Source: Leptotrichia sp. oral taxon 879 str. F0557 (GTDB taxonomy: Bacteria > Fusobacteriota > Fusobacteriia > Fusobacteriales > Leptotrichiaceae). Taken from it: a stretch of 49,667 nt of DNA. Location: contig NZ_KI271329.1 of the NCBI RefSeq assembly GCF_000469385.1, positions 1 to 49,667 of the forward strand. Direction: 5' to 3'. The notes beneath the pieces were generated by a model that ran no database searches, had not been told where the DNA came from, and worked only from the letters and a program-made list of their open reading frames with translations. Positions 16,016 to 25,738 of the stretch are shown here, piece after piece. Position numbers and translations under genes: made by a program. The stretch's first letter is position 1. The number at the start of each line of letters is the position of its first letter.

Positions 16016-17848
16016 TTAGTCTAATTCTTTTATTTTATACACTTTCTTCTTATCCTTTATTTTATATCCGTTATCATTTTCATTATAATGTTTATCAAGA
16101 GTTTTTACATCTGCTTCCTTAAAAATTTTACCTTTGTAATAGGTATTATTCTTATCTTTTGCATAATCATCATCAAGAATTTGAAAAGTATCAATATCAA
16201 CATTTTTACTTTCTAATGGAACAAATTTTGTATTATTATTTTCATCTTCAGTAAAATAGTACAAATCTTCATTTTGTTTTACTAAAGAATAGTCTATTAC
16301 TTCAAAGTTTTTAGGTTTGAATATTTCTACCTTTTTATTTTTATAATAAATATTATTTTTATCCTTAAAGAAATCATTTTTTAAATATTCAAAGCTATTT
16401 ACATCCACTCCATTTACTTTACGAGTTTCATAATATACTCCCATTTTATCTTTTCCAATAGAATACCCTTCAGGTTCAAAAGTTTTTATATCAGCACCTT
16501 CTATTTTTTTGAAATGATAATAAACGTTATTTTTATCTTTTGAATATTCAGAATAATTTTCGATAGGTTGTAAAGTTTTTAAATCAATTTCTGGAGAAAT
16601 TTCAACTTTTTCAACAACAACTTCATTTTCTTTTTGATAAAAGGAATATACTCCATTTTTATCTTTTACATGTGTATAATTTGCGAATGGCTCAAAAGAT
16701 TTTGAATCAATTCCTTTCATTAGCATTCCTTCGTAGTAAACTCCATTCTTATCTTTGTAAAAATCTCCGTTTAAATCTTCAAATGTCACAGGGTCTAAGC
16801 CCTTTATCATCTTCCCTTTGTCATAAACAGCATTTTTATCTCTTCCTAATGCATAGCCTTCTATTGCTTCAAAAGTTTTTGCATCTGCCCCTTTAACTTT
16901 TTTTACATCGCCATCATAATTATCATAATAATAAACATTATTTTTATCTCGATAATATTCTTTCGATACTTCTTCAAAGCTATTTATATCGGCATTCTGA
17001 ATTTTTTTCACTTCTTCTCTTCCAAGATAATAAACCCCTTTGTCATCTTTGATAATAAGTTTATTTGAGCCAACAACTTTAAAAGTTTTAGGATTTACAC
17101 CTGTTATTTTTTTATTTAAAAAGTATAAGTTATTTTTATCTTTCCCGTATATAGAATCTATTTTAAAACTGCCGCTATCTGCACTCTCTAATTTTTTTAT
17201 TTCAATATCGATATTATAGTTATCATTTCCCGCATCCTCTGCATTTTCGACATCAATATCTGAAATTTTCTGTTCACTTTCTTTATAATTAATAAAATAA
17301 ACGTTATTTTTATCTTTTAAGTAGAAAAGCATCGTCATGTTTTCTCCGTCCACGACTTCTAGAGTATTCATATCTATTCTAGCAGGTTTTATTGATTTTA
17401 TCGTAATTTCTCCATTTTCATATTTATCAAAAGTATAAATACCATTTTTATTAATTAGTATAGTTGGTACGTAAAACTGAACAATAACTTTACTTTTTTC
17501 TGGACTAAATCCTTTAATTTTTATAATTTCATTATTTGTAATATAAAAAACATTATCTTTATCTTTTACAATAAAAGGATTTTCAATCTGAAAAGAATTC
17601 ACATCTACATTTTCCAGCTTTTTATTCTTATAGTAAACATTATCCTTGTCTTTCGCAAAATTATCATTCTCTTCAAAAATTTTAAAAGTCCTAAAATCAA
17701 TATTTTTCACAACTTCTTTTTTCTCAGAATCTTCCACTGTGTCAATAAAATAAATTTTATTTTTCTCTTTAAAATACCCTGCATTTACAACACTCCCCAC
17801 CAAAATAAACAAAAGCAGAATTTTTAACAAATGTCCTTTAATGTTCAC
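16016..17848 (-). CDS. Exported DKNYY-repeat protein, 14 repeats
   Basis: A 610-residue protein beginning with a signal peptide (residues about 1-23, LLKILLLFILVGSVVNA). The rest is a tandem array of about 14 DKNYY-family units of 35-40 residues. Each has the pattern K-D-K-N-N-V-Y-Y-x-x-K-K, then a short turn and A-D-x-K-T-F-E. Units are divergent in sequence but constant in spacing. The family is common in Fusobacteriota and some other Gram-negative bacteria; function is unknown, though the repeat resembles a beta-rich surface or periplasmic solenoid. Start is GTG with AGGAGAGTTGTT. It is the last of three paralogues in one orientation. Confidence 0.88.
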   Translation of the reverse strand: MNIKGHLLKILLLFILVGSVVNAGYFKEKNKIYFIDTVEDSEKKEVVKNIDFRTFKIFEENDNFAKDKDNVYYKNKKLENVDVNSFQIENPFIVKDKDNVFYITNNEIIKIKGFSPEKSKVIVQFYVPTILINKNGIYTFDKYENGEITIKSIKPARIDMNTLEVVDGENMTMLFYLKDKNNVYFINYKESEQKISDIDVENAEDAGNDNYNIDIEIKKLESADSGSFKIDSIYGKDKNNLYFLNKKITGVNPKTFKVVGSNKLIIKDDKGVYYLGREEVKKIQNADINSFEEVSKEYYRDKNNVYYYDNYDGDVKKVKGADAKTFEAIEGYALGRDKNAVYDKGKMIKGLDPVTFEDLNGDFYKDKNGVYYEGMLMKGIDSKSFEPFANYTHVKDKNGVYSFYQKENEVVVEKVEISPEIDLKTLQPIENYSEYSKDKNNVYYHFKKIEGADIKTFEPEGYSIGKDKMGVYYETRKVNGVDVNSFEYLKNDFFKDKNNIYYKNKKVEIFKPKNFEVIDYSLVKQNEDLYYFTEDENNNTKFVPLESKNVDIDTFQILDDDYAKDKNNTYYKGKIFKEADVKTLDKHYNENDNGYKIKDKKKVYKIKELD

Positions 17849-17909
17849 AACAACTCTCCTTTTTTATTCTCAAGTTTTTGATTTATTAACAATTCAAATA
17901 AAATAATTT

Positions 17910-20900
17910 TTATTGTTTAATCTCCATTTCCTCCTCAAAGTCAACTGGATTTTTCCCTTCCATTTTCTTCCCTTCGAAATAAACGTTATTCTTATCTTTT
18001 CCGTATTTTCCAGTCATTGTTACCCTAAAACTGTCTTTATCTGCTCCATTTATTTTTACAAATTTATTTCCATCCATAAAATAAACGCCATTCTTATCTT
18101 TGAAATAATAGGAACTGTCCATTGGCGAATAAATTCTTTCAAGAGTTTCTAAATCAATGCCTTTACTATCCAATCGAGTTACTTCTATTGTTTTTTTGTT
18201 ATCTTCAGTTTCAGTAAATTTATAAACACCATTTTTATCAGATAGTATTATTTCATACCATAATCCGCCATCAAAATAACTAAAATTATCAGAGCTGATT
18301 CCTTTTAATTTTTTTCCTTTATAGTAAACGTTATCTTTGTATTTTATCCACGTTCCCTCCAGTTCTATAATTGACCATTCCTCATCTCTATTTTCAATAT
18401 CTTTAAAATCCATTCCAACTATCTTTTTACCGTTAAAATAGACATAATTTTTATCTTTGTAAAAACCAGCATATTCTACTTTTTCAAATGAACTAGCCTC
18501 TGCCCCTTCTATTTTTTCAAATTTATCCACGTCAAAATAATAAACATTTTTGCTATCTTTAAAATATCCCAAATCTAAGTTTTTTAGATTTTTGAAATCA
18601 ATTTTTATATTGATTGGAACTATTTTAAATTTGTATTTTCCCTCGTCTTCTTCAATTTTATAAATACCATTTTTATCCCTTATAAGATTAGCCCGCATTT
18701 TTTCAAAAGTTTTTGCATCTATTTCTTCTAATTTCTTATTATTTAGATAAATATAATCTTTATCTTTTGAGAAATTACCATAACCAGTATAACTTGAATC
18801 TAAAATTTCAAAAGTTTTTAAATCAGTATTTTCTATTTTATAAAGATTATTATCTGATTCATAATAAACATTATTTTTATCTTTATAATAATAGTCATCA
18901 ATATGTTCAAAAGTTTTTAAATCTAATCCTTTTATATTTATTTTTCGAGTCTTTATTTCTATATTTTCATTTTCTTTTTCAATATCTTCTAAGAAATACA
19001 GTCCATTTTTATCTTTTACAATATTGGAACTAATTTTTTCGAAAGTTTTTGCATCGATTCCATTCAATTTTTTATTTTTATAATAAATATTATTTTTATC
19101 TTTTGCAAAATTATAATCCAAGTCTTTGAATGTTTTCAAGTCAACATTTTCTATTTTATGTAAATTTCCAGAATCCTCGTAGTAAATACTATTTTTATCT
19201 TTAAAATAATAATCGCTATCATCAATTTTTTTAAAACTTCTTAAATCCAATCCTTTTAAGTTCAACTTTCTAGTTTTTATTTCTGAATTTTCATTTTCTT
19301 CTGAAATATTTTCCAAAAAATATACTCCATTTTTATCTTTTATCATTTCATAGTTCAATGCTTCAAATGTCTTTGGATCAATTCCATCCACTTTGTACCC
19401 AAAGATATAAAGATTTTTATCATCTCTTGCAAAATTACCATTAATAATTTCAAATGTCTTTGGATCTGCATAATTCAATTTTTCAAGTTTCATTTTGTCA
19501 TCTCTATCGTTCAAAAAATATATGTTATTCTTATCTTTGTAATATTTGTTGTAAAAATCCCCCAAAAATTCAAAACTCGGAATATCAACTCCTTTTGTAT
19601 CTAAAACTTCCACTTTATAAGTAATTCCATCACTTTCTCTATCCAAATAGTAAACATTCTTATAATCTTTCACAAAATTAAACTCATTATCTAATATTTC
19701 AAACCCTTTGGAACTCACACCTTCCAATTTTTGATTTTCAATAAAAACACTATTTTTATCTATTGAAATAATTCCAAGCTCGAATGTAGATGGATCTGCT
19801 CCTTTCAATATTTTTAAAGTTTTCTTCTCACTATTTTCATCTGTGTCCACATAATAAATAGCATTTTTATCTCTATAATAAAATCCTTCATAAATATTTT
19901 CAAAAGTCACAACATCAATATTAAGATTTTTAATCGGCTTTATTTTAACTTTATCGTTATTATTTATAGAAATTTCATAAACATTCTTCTTATCTTTCAA
20001 ATAAATATCATTAAAGATTTTAAGCCCATCTAGTCCTACAAAATCCAATTTTTCTCCCAAGTAATAAACATTTTTACTATCCACTCCATAATTTCCGTTT
20101 ACAGCTTTAAATGTGTTTTTATCAACATTTTTCACAATCTTTACTTTTCCATCTTCATCATTCACAAAGTAAACATTTTTTCCATCTCTCAAATAATTAC
20201 TAAAAGTAGAATTTCCATCATCCAAGTATTCCAAATTATTTACATCGATTTTCAAATTAATTTTCTCAAGTTTTCCATCAGAAAAATGATAAATATTATT
20301 TTTGTCCTTTATAAAATCACGCAATTTAATCATTTTTTCAGCATTTTTAACATCAATATCGCTTTTAATTTTTTTCAAGTCATTATCTGAATGATAATAA
20401 AAACTATTTTTATCTTTATACAAATCAGACATCTCAAAATATTTAAATGTATCAAAATCAATATCCAAGGTATCTATTTTCTTTATTTCAAATCTTTCAT
20501 TATTATCTGAATCCTTTTCATTTACAGTCATCAAATAATGGTCATTGCCACTTTGAAGAATATAGTCGTTATCTCCTAATTCTTCAACAATTTTAGCATT
20601 ATTTGAAGGAATCCCATCTATTTTTTCCCCAAAATAATAAACTCCATTTTTATCCTTCCCAATTTCATTATTCAAAATATCAAAACTATTCCTATCAATA
20701 TTTTTCAACACTTCCAAGCCAGAATTATAATTAGAGTCAGAATAATCATTTTTTAAAGCAAAAACATTATTTTTATCCCTAAAATAGTAGCTCTCTCCCA
20801 TTCTCTCAAAAGTTTTTGCATCTGCATTTTCAATGTCTTTATGCCTATCAATATAAAAAACTCTATTCTTATCTTTCGCTATCCCATAGTCAAAATATTT

Positions 20901-21500
20901 AAAACTTGCAATATCTACATTTTCCAGCTTTTCTCCTTCGTTGTAAACATTATTTTTATCTCTAGCAATAGAATATCCTAAAATTTCAAAAGAATTCCTA
21001 TCCGCTCCTGTTATTTTTTTCAGATTATCTTTATCCATATAAACATTGCTTTTATCTACATAATAATCTGTGTAGGAATCTTTATCGTTCTCTAAAACTT
21101 TAAAACTTTTCACATCAAGTCCGTCAATCGAAACTTTTCTCGTTTTTATTTCACTACTTGAAAAATAAGGAAACGAATCAGTTTCAAATTTATACAAATT
21201 TTTGTCATCTTTCACATATTTTGTATCCAAAATCTCAAATTCTTTAGGCGAAACATCTTTTATCTTTTTTCCAAGAAAATAAGCATTCTTGCTATCTTTC
21301 CCAAAAAATCCAATTGTTTCCATTTTATCTTCTCCTACATTCTCAAAAGTCTTCGCATCCGCACCTTTCACTTTCAACTTAATTTCAAGATATGGCATTT
21401 CATAATAAACTTCCCCATTTTCCTTTAAATATTCCGCATTTGCAATGCTTCCTGCTAGGATAAATAAAATTAATATTTTTAATAAATTTTTTCTTTTCAT
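17910..21500 (-). CDS. Exported giant DKNYY-repeat protein, about 31 repeats
   Basis: A 1196-residue protein with a signal peptide (residues 1-22, LLKILILFILAGSIANA) and then about 31 DKNYY units. Typical pieces are ARDKNNVYNEGEKL, AKDKNNIYYKNKKLNG and KDKNGVYYFGEKIDG. Some units vary (FGKDSKNAYFLGKK, VKDDKNLYKFE, LQSGNDHYLMT). A higher-order duplication of about 108 residues is visible in the second half, where EIKTRK(L/I)N(L/I)KGLDL recurs at DNA positions about 19235-19290 and 18915-18965. It ends with a short acidic tail. Start ATG has AAGGAGTAAGTGC. The length difference from its neighbours suggests expansion and contraction by recombination. Role unknown; surface exposure is plausible. 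Confidence 0.88.
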   Translation of the reverse strand: MKRKNLLKILILFILAGSIANAEYLKENGEVYYEMPYLEIKLKVKGADAKTFENVGEDKMETIGFFGKDSKNAYFLGKKIKDVSPKEFEILDTKYVKDDKNLYKFETDSFPYFSSSEIKTRKVSIDGLDVKSFKVLENDKDSYTDYYVDKSNVYMDKDNLKKITGADRNSFEILGYSIARDKNNVYNEGEKLENVDIASFKYFDYGIAKDKNRVFYIDRHKDIENADAKTFERMGESYYFRDKNNVFALKNDYSDSNYNSGLEVLKNIDRNSFDILNNEIGKDKNGVYYFGEKIDGIPSNNAKIVEELGDNDYILQSGNDHYLMTVNEKDSDNNERFEIKKIDTLDIDFDTFKYFEMSDLYKDKNSFYYHSDNDLKKIKSDIDVKNAEKMIKLRDFIKDKNNIYHFSDGKLEKINLKIDVNNLEYLDDGNSTFSNYLRDGKNVYFVNDEDGKVKIVKNVDKNTFKAVNGNYGVDSKNVYYLGEKLDFVGLDGLKIFNDIYLKDKKNVYEISINNNDKVKIKPIKNLNIDVVTFENIYEGFYYRDKNAIYYVDTDENSEKKTLKILKGADPSTFELGIISIDKNSVFIENQKLEGVSSKGFEILDNEFNFVKDYKNVYYLDRESDGITYKVEVLDTKGVDIPSFEFLGDFYNKYYKDKNNIYFLNDRDDKMKLEKLNYADPKTFEIINGNFARDDKNLYIFGYKVDGIDPKTFEALNYEMIKDKNGVYFLENISEENENSEIKTRKLNLKGLDLRSFKKIDDSDYYFKDKNSIYYEDSGNLHKIENVDLKTFKDLDYNFAKDKNNIYYKNKKLNGIDAKTFEKISSNIVKDKNGLYFLEDIEKENENIEIKTRKINIKGLDLKTFEHIDDYYYKDKNNVYYESDNNLYKIENTDLKTFEILDSSYTGYGNFSKDKDYIYLNNKKLEEIDAKTFEKMRANLIRDKNGIYKIEEDEGKYKFKIVPINIKIDFKNLKNLDLGYFKDSKNVYYFDVDKFEKIEGAEASSFEKVEYAGFYKDKNYVYFNGKKIVGMDFKDIENRDEEWSIIELEGTWIKYKDNVYYKGKKLKGISSDNFSYFDGGLWYEIILSDKNGVYKFTETEDNKKTIEVTRLDSKGIDLETLERIYSPMDSSYYFKDKNGVYFMDGNKFVKINGADKDSFRVTMTGKYGKDKNNVYFEGKKMEGKNPVDFEEEMEIKQ

Positions 21501-21560
21501 GCACTTACTCCTTATTTTATAAGTTTTAATTTTTATTAAATAAAATACTTTTTCAACTTT

Positions 21561-22634
21561 TTATTCTCTTTCTATTTTTATAAGATTCATATTGTCATCA
21601 ATTTTATAAAACTCATTATTATATTTTATTTCATTGTCTACAATTTTAAAGTAATTTGGATTAACATTATTTAACTTTTTCCCTTGATAATAAACATTGT
21701 TTTTATCCTTTGCATATAAGTATTCGATAATTTGAAACGTTTTGTAATCAGCATTTTCTATCTTTTTTATCTCTACATTTTCTTCATCCACATAATAGAC
21801 ATTCTTTTCATCTTTTATATATTCATCACTTTTTTCACCATTTTTTTCCTTCAAAAATTTAAGTGTTTTTATATCAGCCTCATTTTTAAATTTAATAAGC
21901 GTTTTTCCTTTTTTTATATCATCAGTTTCATCATAATAATAAAAATTATTTTTATCTTTATAAACTCTCATGGAAAAACTTTCAAAAGTATCCTTGTCAA
22001 TTGGAAAATCCATTTTTTTCGCATATATTTTTTCATTCAAATCATTTTCATAAACAAGATAAAAATCATTCCCGCTTTTAATTATGTTATCAGGAACACT
22101 GCTTAACAAAGTCAAAAAATTAAAATTATTCGGACTTACACCTTTCACTTTTTGTCCATAAAAATACAGATTATTCTTATCTTTTGCATAAAAATAGTCC
22201 AAATAAACAAACGTCTCCAAATCAACTTTTTCATCAATTTTTTTCATATCAAAATAAGCATTGTTCTTATCTTTAAAATAATAATCTCCAACTGATTTAA
22301 GTGTTTTTGTATCTACATCTTTCAATTCCTTTTTTTCATCAGCATCAAAAACAATTTTCTCATCCTTCACAAAATGGCTTCCAAATATTTTAGCATTTTT
22401 AGGATCTATTTTTTCAATCTTTTCCCCTTGATAATAAATATTATTCTTATCTTTTGCAAAATCATTTTCCAATATTTCAAATGATTTTTTATCTATATTT
22501 TTTAATATTCTTGTCTTTTCTTCACTCCAGTCCCGATAATAAATTTCACCATTTCTTTTTATATATTCTGCATTCACAATATTTCCTGTCAAAATTAACA
22601 ACCCAAATATTTTTAACAATTTTTTTAAATTCAA
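21561..22634 (-). CDS. Exported DKNYY-repeat protein, 8 repeats
   Basis: About 357 residues: a signal peptide (KLLKIFGLLILTGNIVNA) followed by about eight DKNYY units (AKDKNNIYYQGEKI, FKDKNNAYFDMKK, AKDKNNLYFYGQKV, IKDEKNVYYVDEE, AKDKNNVYYQGKKL) and a degenerate ninth (NNEFYKIDD). The frame is open from GTG 22643, but that codon lies in the TAGGGAGTG ribosome site. TTG at 22634, eight bases further on, is the better start. It is the smallest of three adjacent paralogues and follows the unknown gene at 22647 almost without spacing, so the four are probably co-transcribed. Confidence 0.85.
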   Translation of the reverse strand: MNLKKLLKIFGLLILTGNIVNAEYIKRNGEIYYRDWSEEKTRILKNIDKKSFEILENDFAKDKNNIYYQGEKIEKIDPKNAKIFGSHFVKDEKIVFDADEKKELKDVDTKTLKSVGDYYFKDKNNAYFDMKKIDEKVDLETFVYLDYFYAKDKNNLYFYGQKVKGVSPNNFNFLTLLSSVPDNIIKSGNDFYLVYENDLNEKIYAKKMDFPIDKDTFESFSMRVYKDKNNFYYYDETDDIKKGKTLIKFKNEADIKTLKFLKEKNGEKSDEYIKDEKNVYYVDEENVEIKKIENADYKTFQIIEYLYAKDKNNVYYQGKKLNNVNPNYFKIVDNEIKYNNEFYKIDDNMNLIKIERE

Positions 22635-22646
22635 AATTATCACTCC

Positions 22647-23315
22647 CTAAATTTCTTTCGTTTTTAAATAAAATGGCATCAGTAATTTAAAGCCTTTTAA
22701 AAATTCCTTTGTCAAATCTTCAAGATTTTCAAATTTTTCAATTTCTTCCACATCAAATTTAACAAGCACTTTTCTGATATTTTTCTCTTTCATATCTTCA
22801 AGTAATTTTTCCCTATTTTTTTCACTTCCTTCAATTCTATCCAGCATACAGTTTTCCTTACTTTTTGAAAACTGCACAAAATAATAAAGTGGCTTCTTAA
22901 TTGGCAAGTCTAAAACCTTATTCTGTCTTTCAAGAGTATTTTCCCCAATTTTACGTTCAACAAAACTCACTTCCATCGAAATTCCCACTTTTTTAGTTTT
23001 CTCATTTTTAAAGACTCTAAGTGCAATTCCAGATTCATTTTCAGTATCTCCATCCTGCTTCAAAAACACCCAAAGATAAGGTCTTGCAACCTGTCCTTGA
23101 TTCATCCAGCTGCTAACTTTCTGCAAATGAAATCCCTCCACATTTTCCTCCACAGATTTGGCTATTTCAGTAAAAATCTTTCGTGCATTCTGTCCATTTT
23201 TTCTAAAAAGCTCCATATCTTCCTTTAAATCTCCTGCTTTTTCAGGTTTAATATATTTTCTCCCAGCATAATCTGTATATTCAACTAATGGCTTGTAATT
23301 AAATTTTTTAGTCAT
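22647..23315 (-). CDS. Unknown cytosolic protein at the head of the DKNYY operon
   Basis: A 222-residue soluble protein that I do not recognise. It has no signal peptide. It begins MTKKFNYKPLVEYTDYAGRK, has a helical region with QNARKIFTEIAKSVEENVEG, a central segment KVSSWMNQGQVARPYLWVFLK with conserved-looking Trp and aromatic residues, then beta-rich sequence (GISMEVSFVER) and a C-terminal EEIEKFENLEDLTKEFLKGFK. The central beta region with its aromatic motif faintly recalls modification-dependent restriction (McrB N-domain-like) modules, and a Vsr gene lies upstream, but this is weak. An extended -10 TGCTATAAT (minus strand, 23350-23358) lies about 35 bases upstream. Confidence 0.7.
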   Translation of the reverse strand: MTKKFNYKPLVEYTDYAGRKYIKPEKAGDLKEDMELFRKNGQNARKIFTEIAKSVEENVEGFHLQKVSSWMNQGQVARPYLWVFLKQDGDTENESGIALRVFKNEKTKKVGISMEVSFVERKIGENTLERQNKVLDLPIKKPLYYFVQFSKSKENCMLDRIEGSEKNREKLLEDMKEKNIRKVLVKFDVEEIEKFENLEDLTKEFLKGFKLLMPFYLKTKEI

Positions 23316-23349
23316 AATTTATCATCTCTTTTCATTTAATTTTTATAAA

Positions 23350-23358
23350 ATTATAGCA
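23350..23358 (-). promoter_or_regulatory. Extended -10 element for the DKNYY operon
   Basis: TGCTATAAT on the minus strand, about 35 bases before the ATG at 23315. The -35 region is only T-rich, so this would be an extended -10 promoter. Confidence 0.4.
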
Positions 23359-23574
23359 TATTTTATTAAAATAAAAAACTATACACTTTCTCCATTGTAA
23401 ATAGAAAAAATATATAGCTTCAATTTCACTTTGTAATTTTACTTGTAAAGTATTCAATTTTTTAATTCCTTTTTCTCTTTAATTCCCATTAAACCTTCTT
23501 CCTTTCTAATTCTGAATACTTATCTTTCCCAATGATCTTTTCATGTTTCTAATACTTTAAAATTTATTTTTTAT

Positions 23575-23888
23575 TCAAATATTTTCACACAACTTTTTAT
23601 AGTCATTATTTATCCAGTTTCTATAATTTATCCAAATTGCATTATAAAGCGGTTCTCCTGTTAATTTTTGAATATATAATTTTCCTTCTGGAAAATAATT
23701 TTTCGTAAAAAGATGAATATTAAGGCTCACTGACATTTTTTATCAGTAGTTTCACCTCCAACAAATAAAGGTAATAAGTAATATCCAGTTTCAATCTCAT
23801 AAATATACTAATATTCTCCTATTTCCTTCAATACCATTTTTATTCCTTTTTCTGTCAAAAATTCAGAAAATACTTCTGCAATCCTCAT
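23575..23888 (-). pseudogene. Broken small gene next to vsr
   Basis: From ATG at 23888 the frame reads MRIAEVFSEFLTEKGIKMVL, meets an in-frame TAG at 23808-23810, and continues YIYEIETGYYLLPLFVGGET to a stop. After a one-base shift it resumes as MSVSLNIHLFTKNYFPEGKL through WINYRNWINNDYKKLCENI, ending at 23575. Read through both lesions it would give about 105 residues of coherent protein. Its start overlaps the end of vsr. I do not recognise the family. The C-terminal piece alone (53 codons from 23736) could still be expressed but has a poorly placed ribosome site. Confidence 0.5.
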
Positions 23889-24261
23889 TTTTTCTCATCC
23901 TGTTAACTTCACATTCCCAAATTGTAATAACACTAACATCCATCTCAAAAAGCTTCTCACGAACCTCAATATCCCTCTCTACATTTCTCCTAAACTTCTT
24001 TTCCCAATATTCAGCATGCGTCTTAGGAAAAGTTGCAATTTTACAATTTTCATGCCTATGCCAAAAACATCCATTTACAAATATTGCAGTATTATATTTC
24101 AAAATATAAATATCAGGCGTTCCTGGAAGCTCCGAATAATTAACCCTGTATCTATATCCCATTTTATAAAGCAATTTACGGATATATATTTCAGGTTTAG
24201 TATTTTTAGATTTTATTCTTGCCATGTTCTGGCTTCTTGTGAGAGGTTTTTTCTTTTTCAT
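23863..24261 (-). CDS. vsr: Very short patch repair (Vsr) endonuclease
   Basis: A 132-residue DNA mismatch endonuclease that nicks 5' of T in T:G mismatches arising by deamination of 5-methylcytosine. Family marks are RSQNMARIKSKNTKPE (binding helix), the catalytic Asp in PGTPDIYI near residue 49, the zinc-associated GCFWHRHENC near 65, and WECEV. The length is that of E. coli Vsr minus a short tail. No cytosine methyltransferase gene is visible in this window, so it is an orphan here; normally vsr sits with dcm or a restriction-modification operon. It stops short of a broken gene whose start it overlaps, so the locus may be a decayed modification island. Confidence 0.88.
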   Translation of the reverse strand: MKKKKPLTRSQNMARIKSKNTKPEIYIRKLLYKMGYRYRVNYSELPGTPDIYILKYNTAIFVNGCFWHRHENCKIATFPKTHAEYWEKKFRRNVERDIEVREKLFEMDVSVITIWECEVNRMRKNEDCRSIF

Positions 24262-24267
24262 TTTTTA

Positions 24268-25710
24268 TTAAACCCTCAATTCCTCCCTATCCTCAAGAAT
24301 CTCATCCTTGTATCTATCCAAAATCGGATTAATCTCATTCTTCACAAAATCCTCAGTCTGCTGTCCAGCAAATCCAGTATAATTAGCTGAAACCAAGATT
24401 CCTTCCATATCTTCTGCTTTAAGTCCTAATCTACCGTCTTTTATAATTCTGTCAATTAGTCTGTTAGGATTTCCGTTCAATTTAATTTCCTTTGTTTCTT
24501 CCATCGAAAGTTCTCTAATAATTTCGTGAACTTCTTGTCTATCCATTCCTTTTTTTACTGATTCCATAATGATGTTTTCGGTTGCCATAAATGGTAATTC
24601 CTTTTGAATATTTGCTTCAATCACTTTTGGATAAACGACAACTCCGTCCATAATGTTAAGCCAAATAATCAAAATTGCGTCCACCGCTAAAAATGCTTGT
24701 GGAATCGAAAGTCTTTTACTTGCCGAATCGTCCAATGTTCTTTCAAACCATTGTGTTGCAAAAACTAATGCTCCTGTTTGTGAACTTGAAATCACGTATT
24801 TGGCAAGTGATGAAATTCTTTCACTTCTCATCGGATTTCTCTTGTAAGCCATCGCACTTGAACCAATCTGATTTTTTTCAAATGGCTCTTCTAGTTCCTT
24901 CAAATGCTGCAGTAATCTAAAATCGTTCGTAAATTTATGAGAAGATTGAGCAATATTCGACAATAAATTTAAAATTTGTGCATCTACTTTTCTATCGTAA
25001 GTTTGCCCCGAAACACCTTGTTTTTTACCAAATCCAGCTTTCTCAGTAACCAGTTCATCCAACTGTTTTACTTTTTCAAAATCTCCTTCAAACAACTCTT
25101 TAAAACTAGCCTGTGTACCAGTAGTCCCTTTAACTCCTCTAAATCTCAAGTTTTCAAGTCTGAATTCCAGCTCTTCAAAATCAAGAAGCAAAGAATGAAG
25201 CCACAATGTCGCTCTTTTACCAACCGTTGTAAGCTGTGCCGCCTGAAAATGCGTAAATCCTAGAGTAGGCAAGTCTTTATATTCCAATGCAAAATCTCTC
25301 ATTTTTTCAATCAAAGTAAGCATTCTTCTTTTAATAACTAAAAGTCCTTCCTTAATTTGAATCAAATCAGTATTATCCCCAACATACGCACTTGTCGCTC
25401 CCAAGTGAATGATTTTTCTTGCATTTTTCGCCTGTTCTCCATAAGTATGAACGTGAGCCATCACATCGTGTCTCAATTTTTTCTCAAATTCTGCCGCAAC
25501 TTCAAAATCCACATCATCCTTAAATTTTTTAAGTTCTTCAATCTGCTCATCCGTAATAAAATCAAGCCCAAGTTCCTTCTCAGCCTCAGCCAAATTTATC
25601 CACAACTTTCTCCAGGTTCTAAATTTAAACTCAGGTGAAAAAATATGCAACATTTCCTTACTTGAATATCTCTCCGCCAACGGATTTGAATATATACTCA
25701 TATTTTCCAT
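24268..25710 (-). CDS. purB: Adenylosuccinate lyase
   Basis: A 480-residue fumarase-superfamily enzyme performing two steps of purine synthesis: SAICAR to AICAR, and adenylosuccinate to AMP. Motifs are HLGATSAYVGDNTD near residue 100, GFTHFQAAQ with the catalytic His near 148, and the signature SSAMAYKRNPMRSERI near 290 with the flexible-loop Ser. Start ATG has AGGAGG ten bases upstream. Together with purA and guaB, also in this window, it completes the AMP branch. It ends six bases before vsr on the same strand. Confidence 0.96.
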   Translation of the reverse strand: MENMSIYSNPLAERYSSKEMLHIFSPEFKFRTWRKLWINLAEAEKELGLDFITDEQIEELKKFKDDVDFEVAAEFEKKLRHDVMAHVHTYGEQAKNARKIIHLGATSAYVGDNTDLIQIKEGLLVIKRRMLTLIEKMRDFALEYKDLPTLGFTHFQAAQLTTVGKRATLWLHSLLLDFEELEFRLENLRFRGVKGTTGTQASFKELFEGDFEKVKQLDELVTEKAGFGKKQGVSGQTYDRKVDAQILNLLSNIAQSSHKFTNDFRLLQHLKELEEPFEKNQIGSSAMAYKRNPMRSERISSLAKYVISSSQTGALVFATQWFERTLDDSASKRLSIPQAFLAVDAILIIWLNIMDGVVVYPKVIEANIQKELPFMATENIIMESVKKGMDRQEVHEIIRELSMEETKEIKLNGNPNRLIDRIIKDGRLGLKAEDMEGILVSANYTGFAGQQTEDFVKNEINPILDRYKDEILEDREELRV

Positions 25711-25738
25711 TTTCCCATTTCCTCCTACTTGATTTGAT

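Noticed and set aside
17910-21500. CRISPR-like or satellite array suggested by the repetitive DNA
   Set aside because: The repeats follow codons of the DKNYY protein units, vary freely at the DNA level and have no constant spacer/repeat structure.
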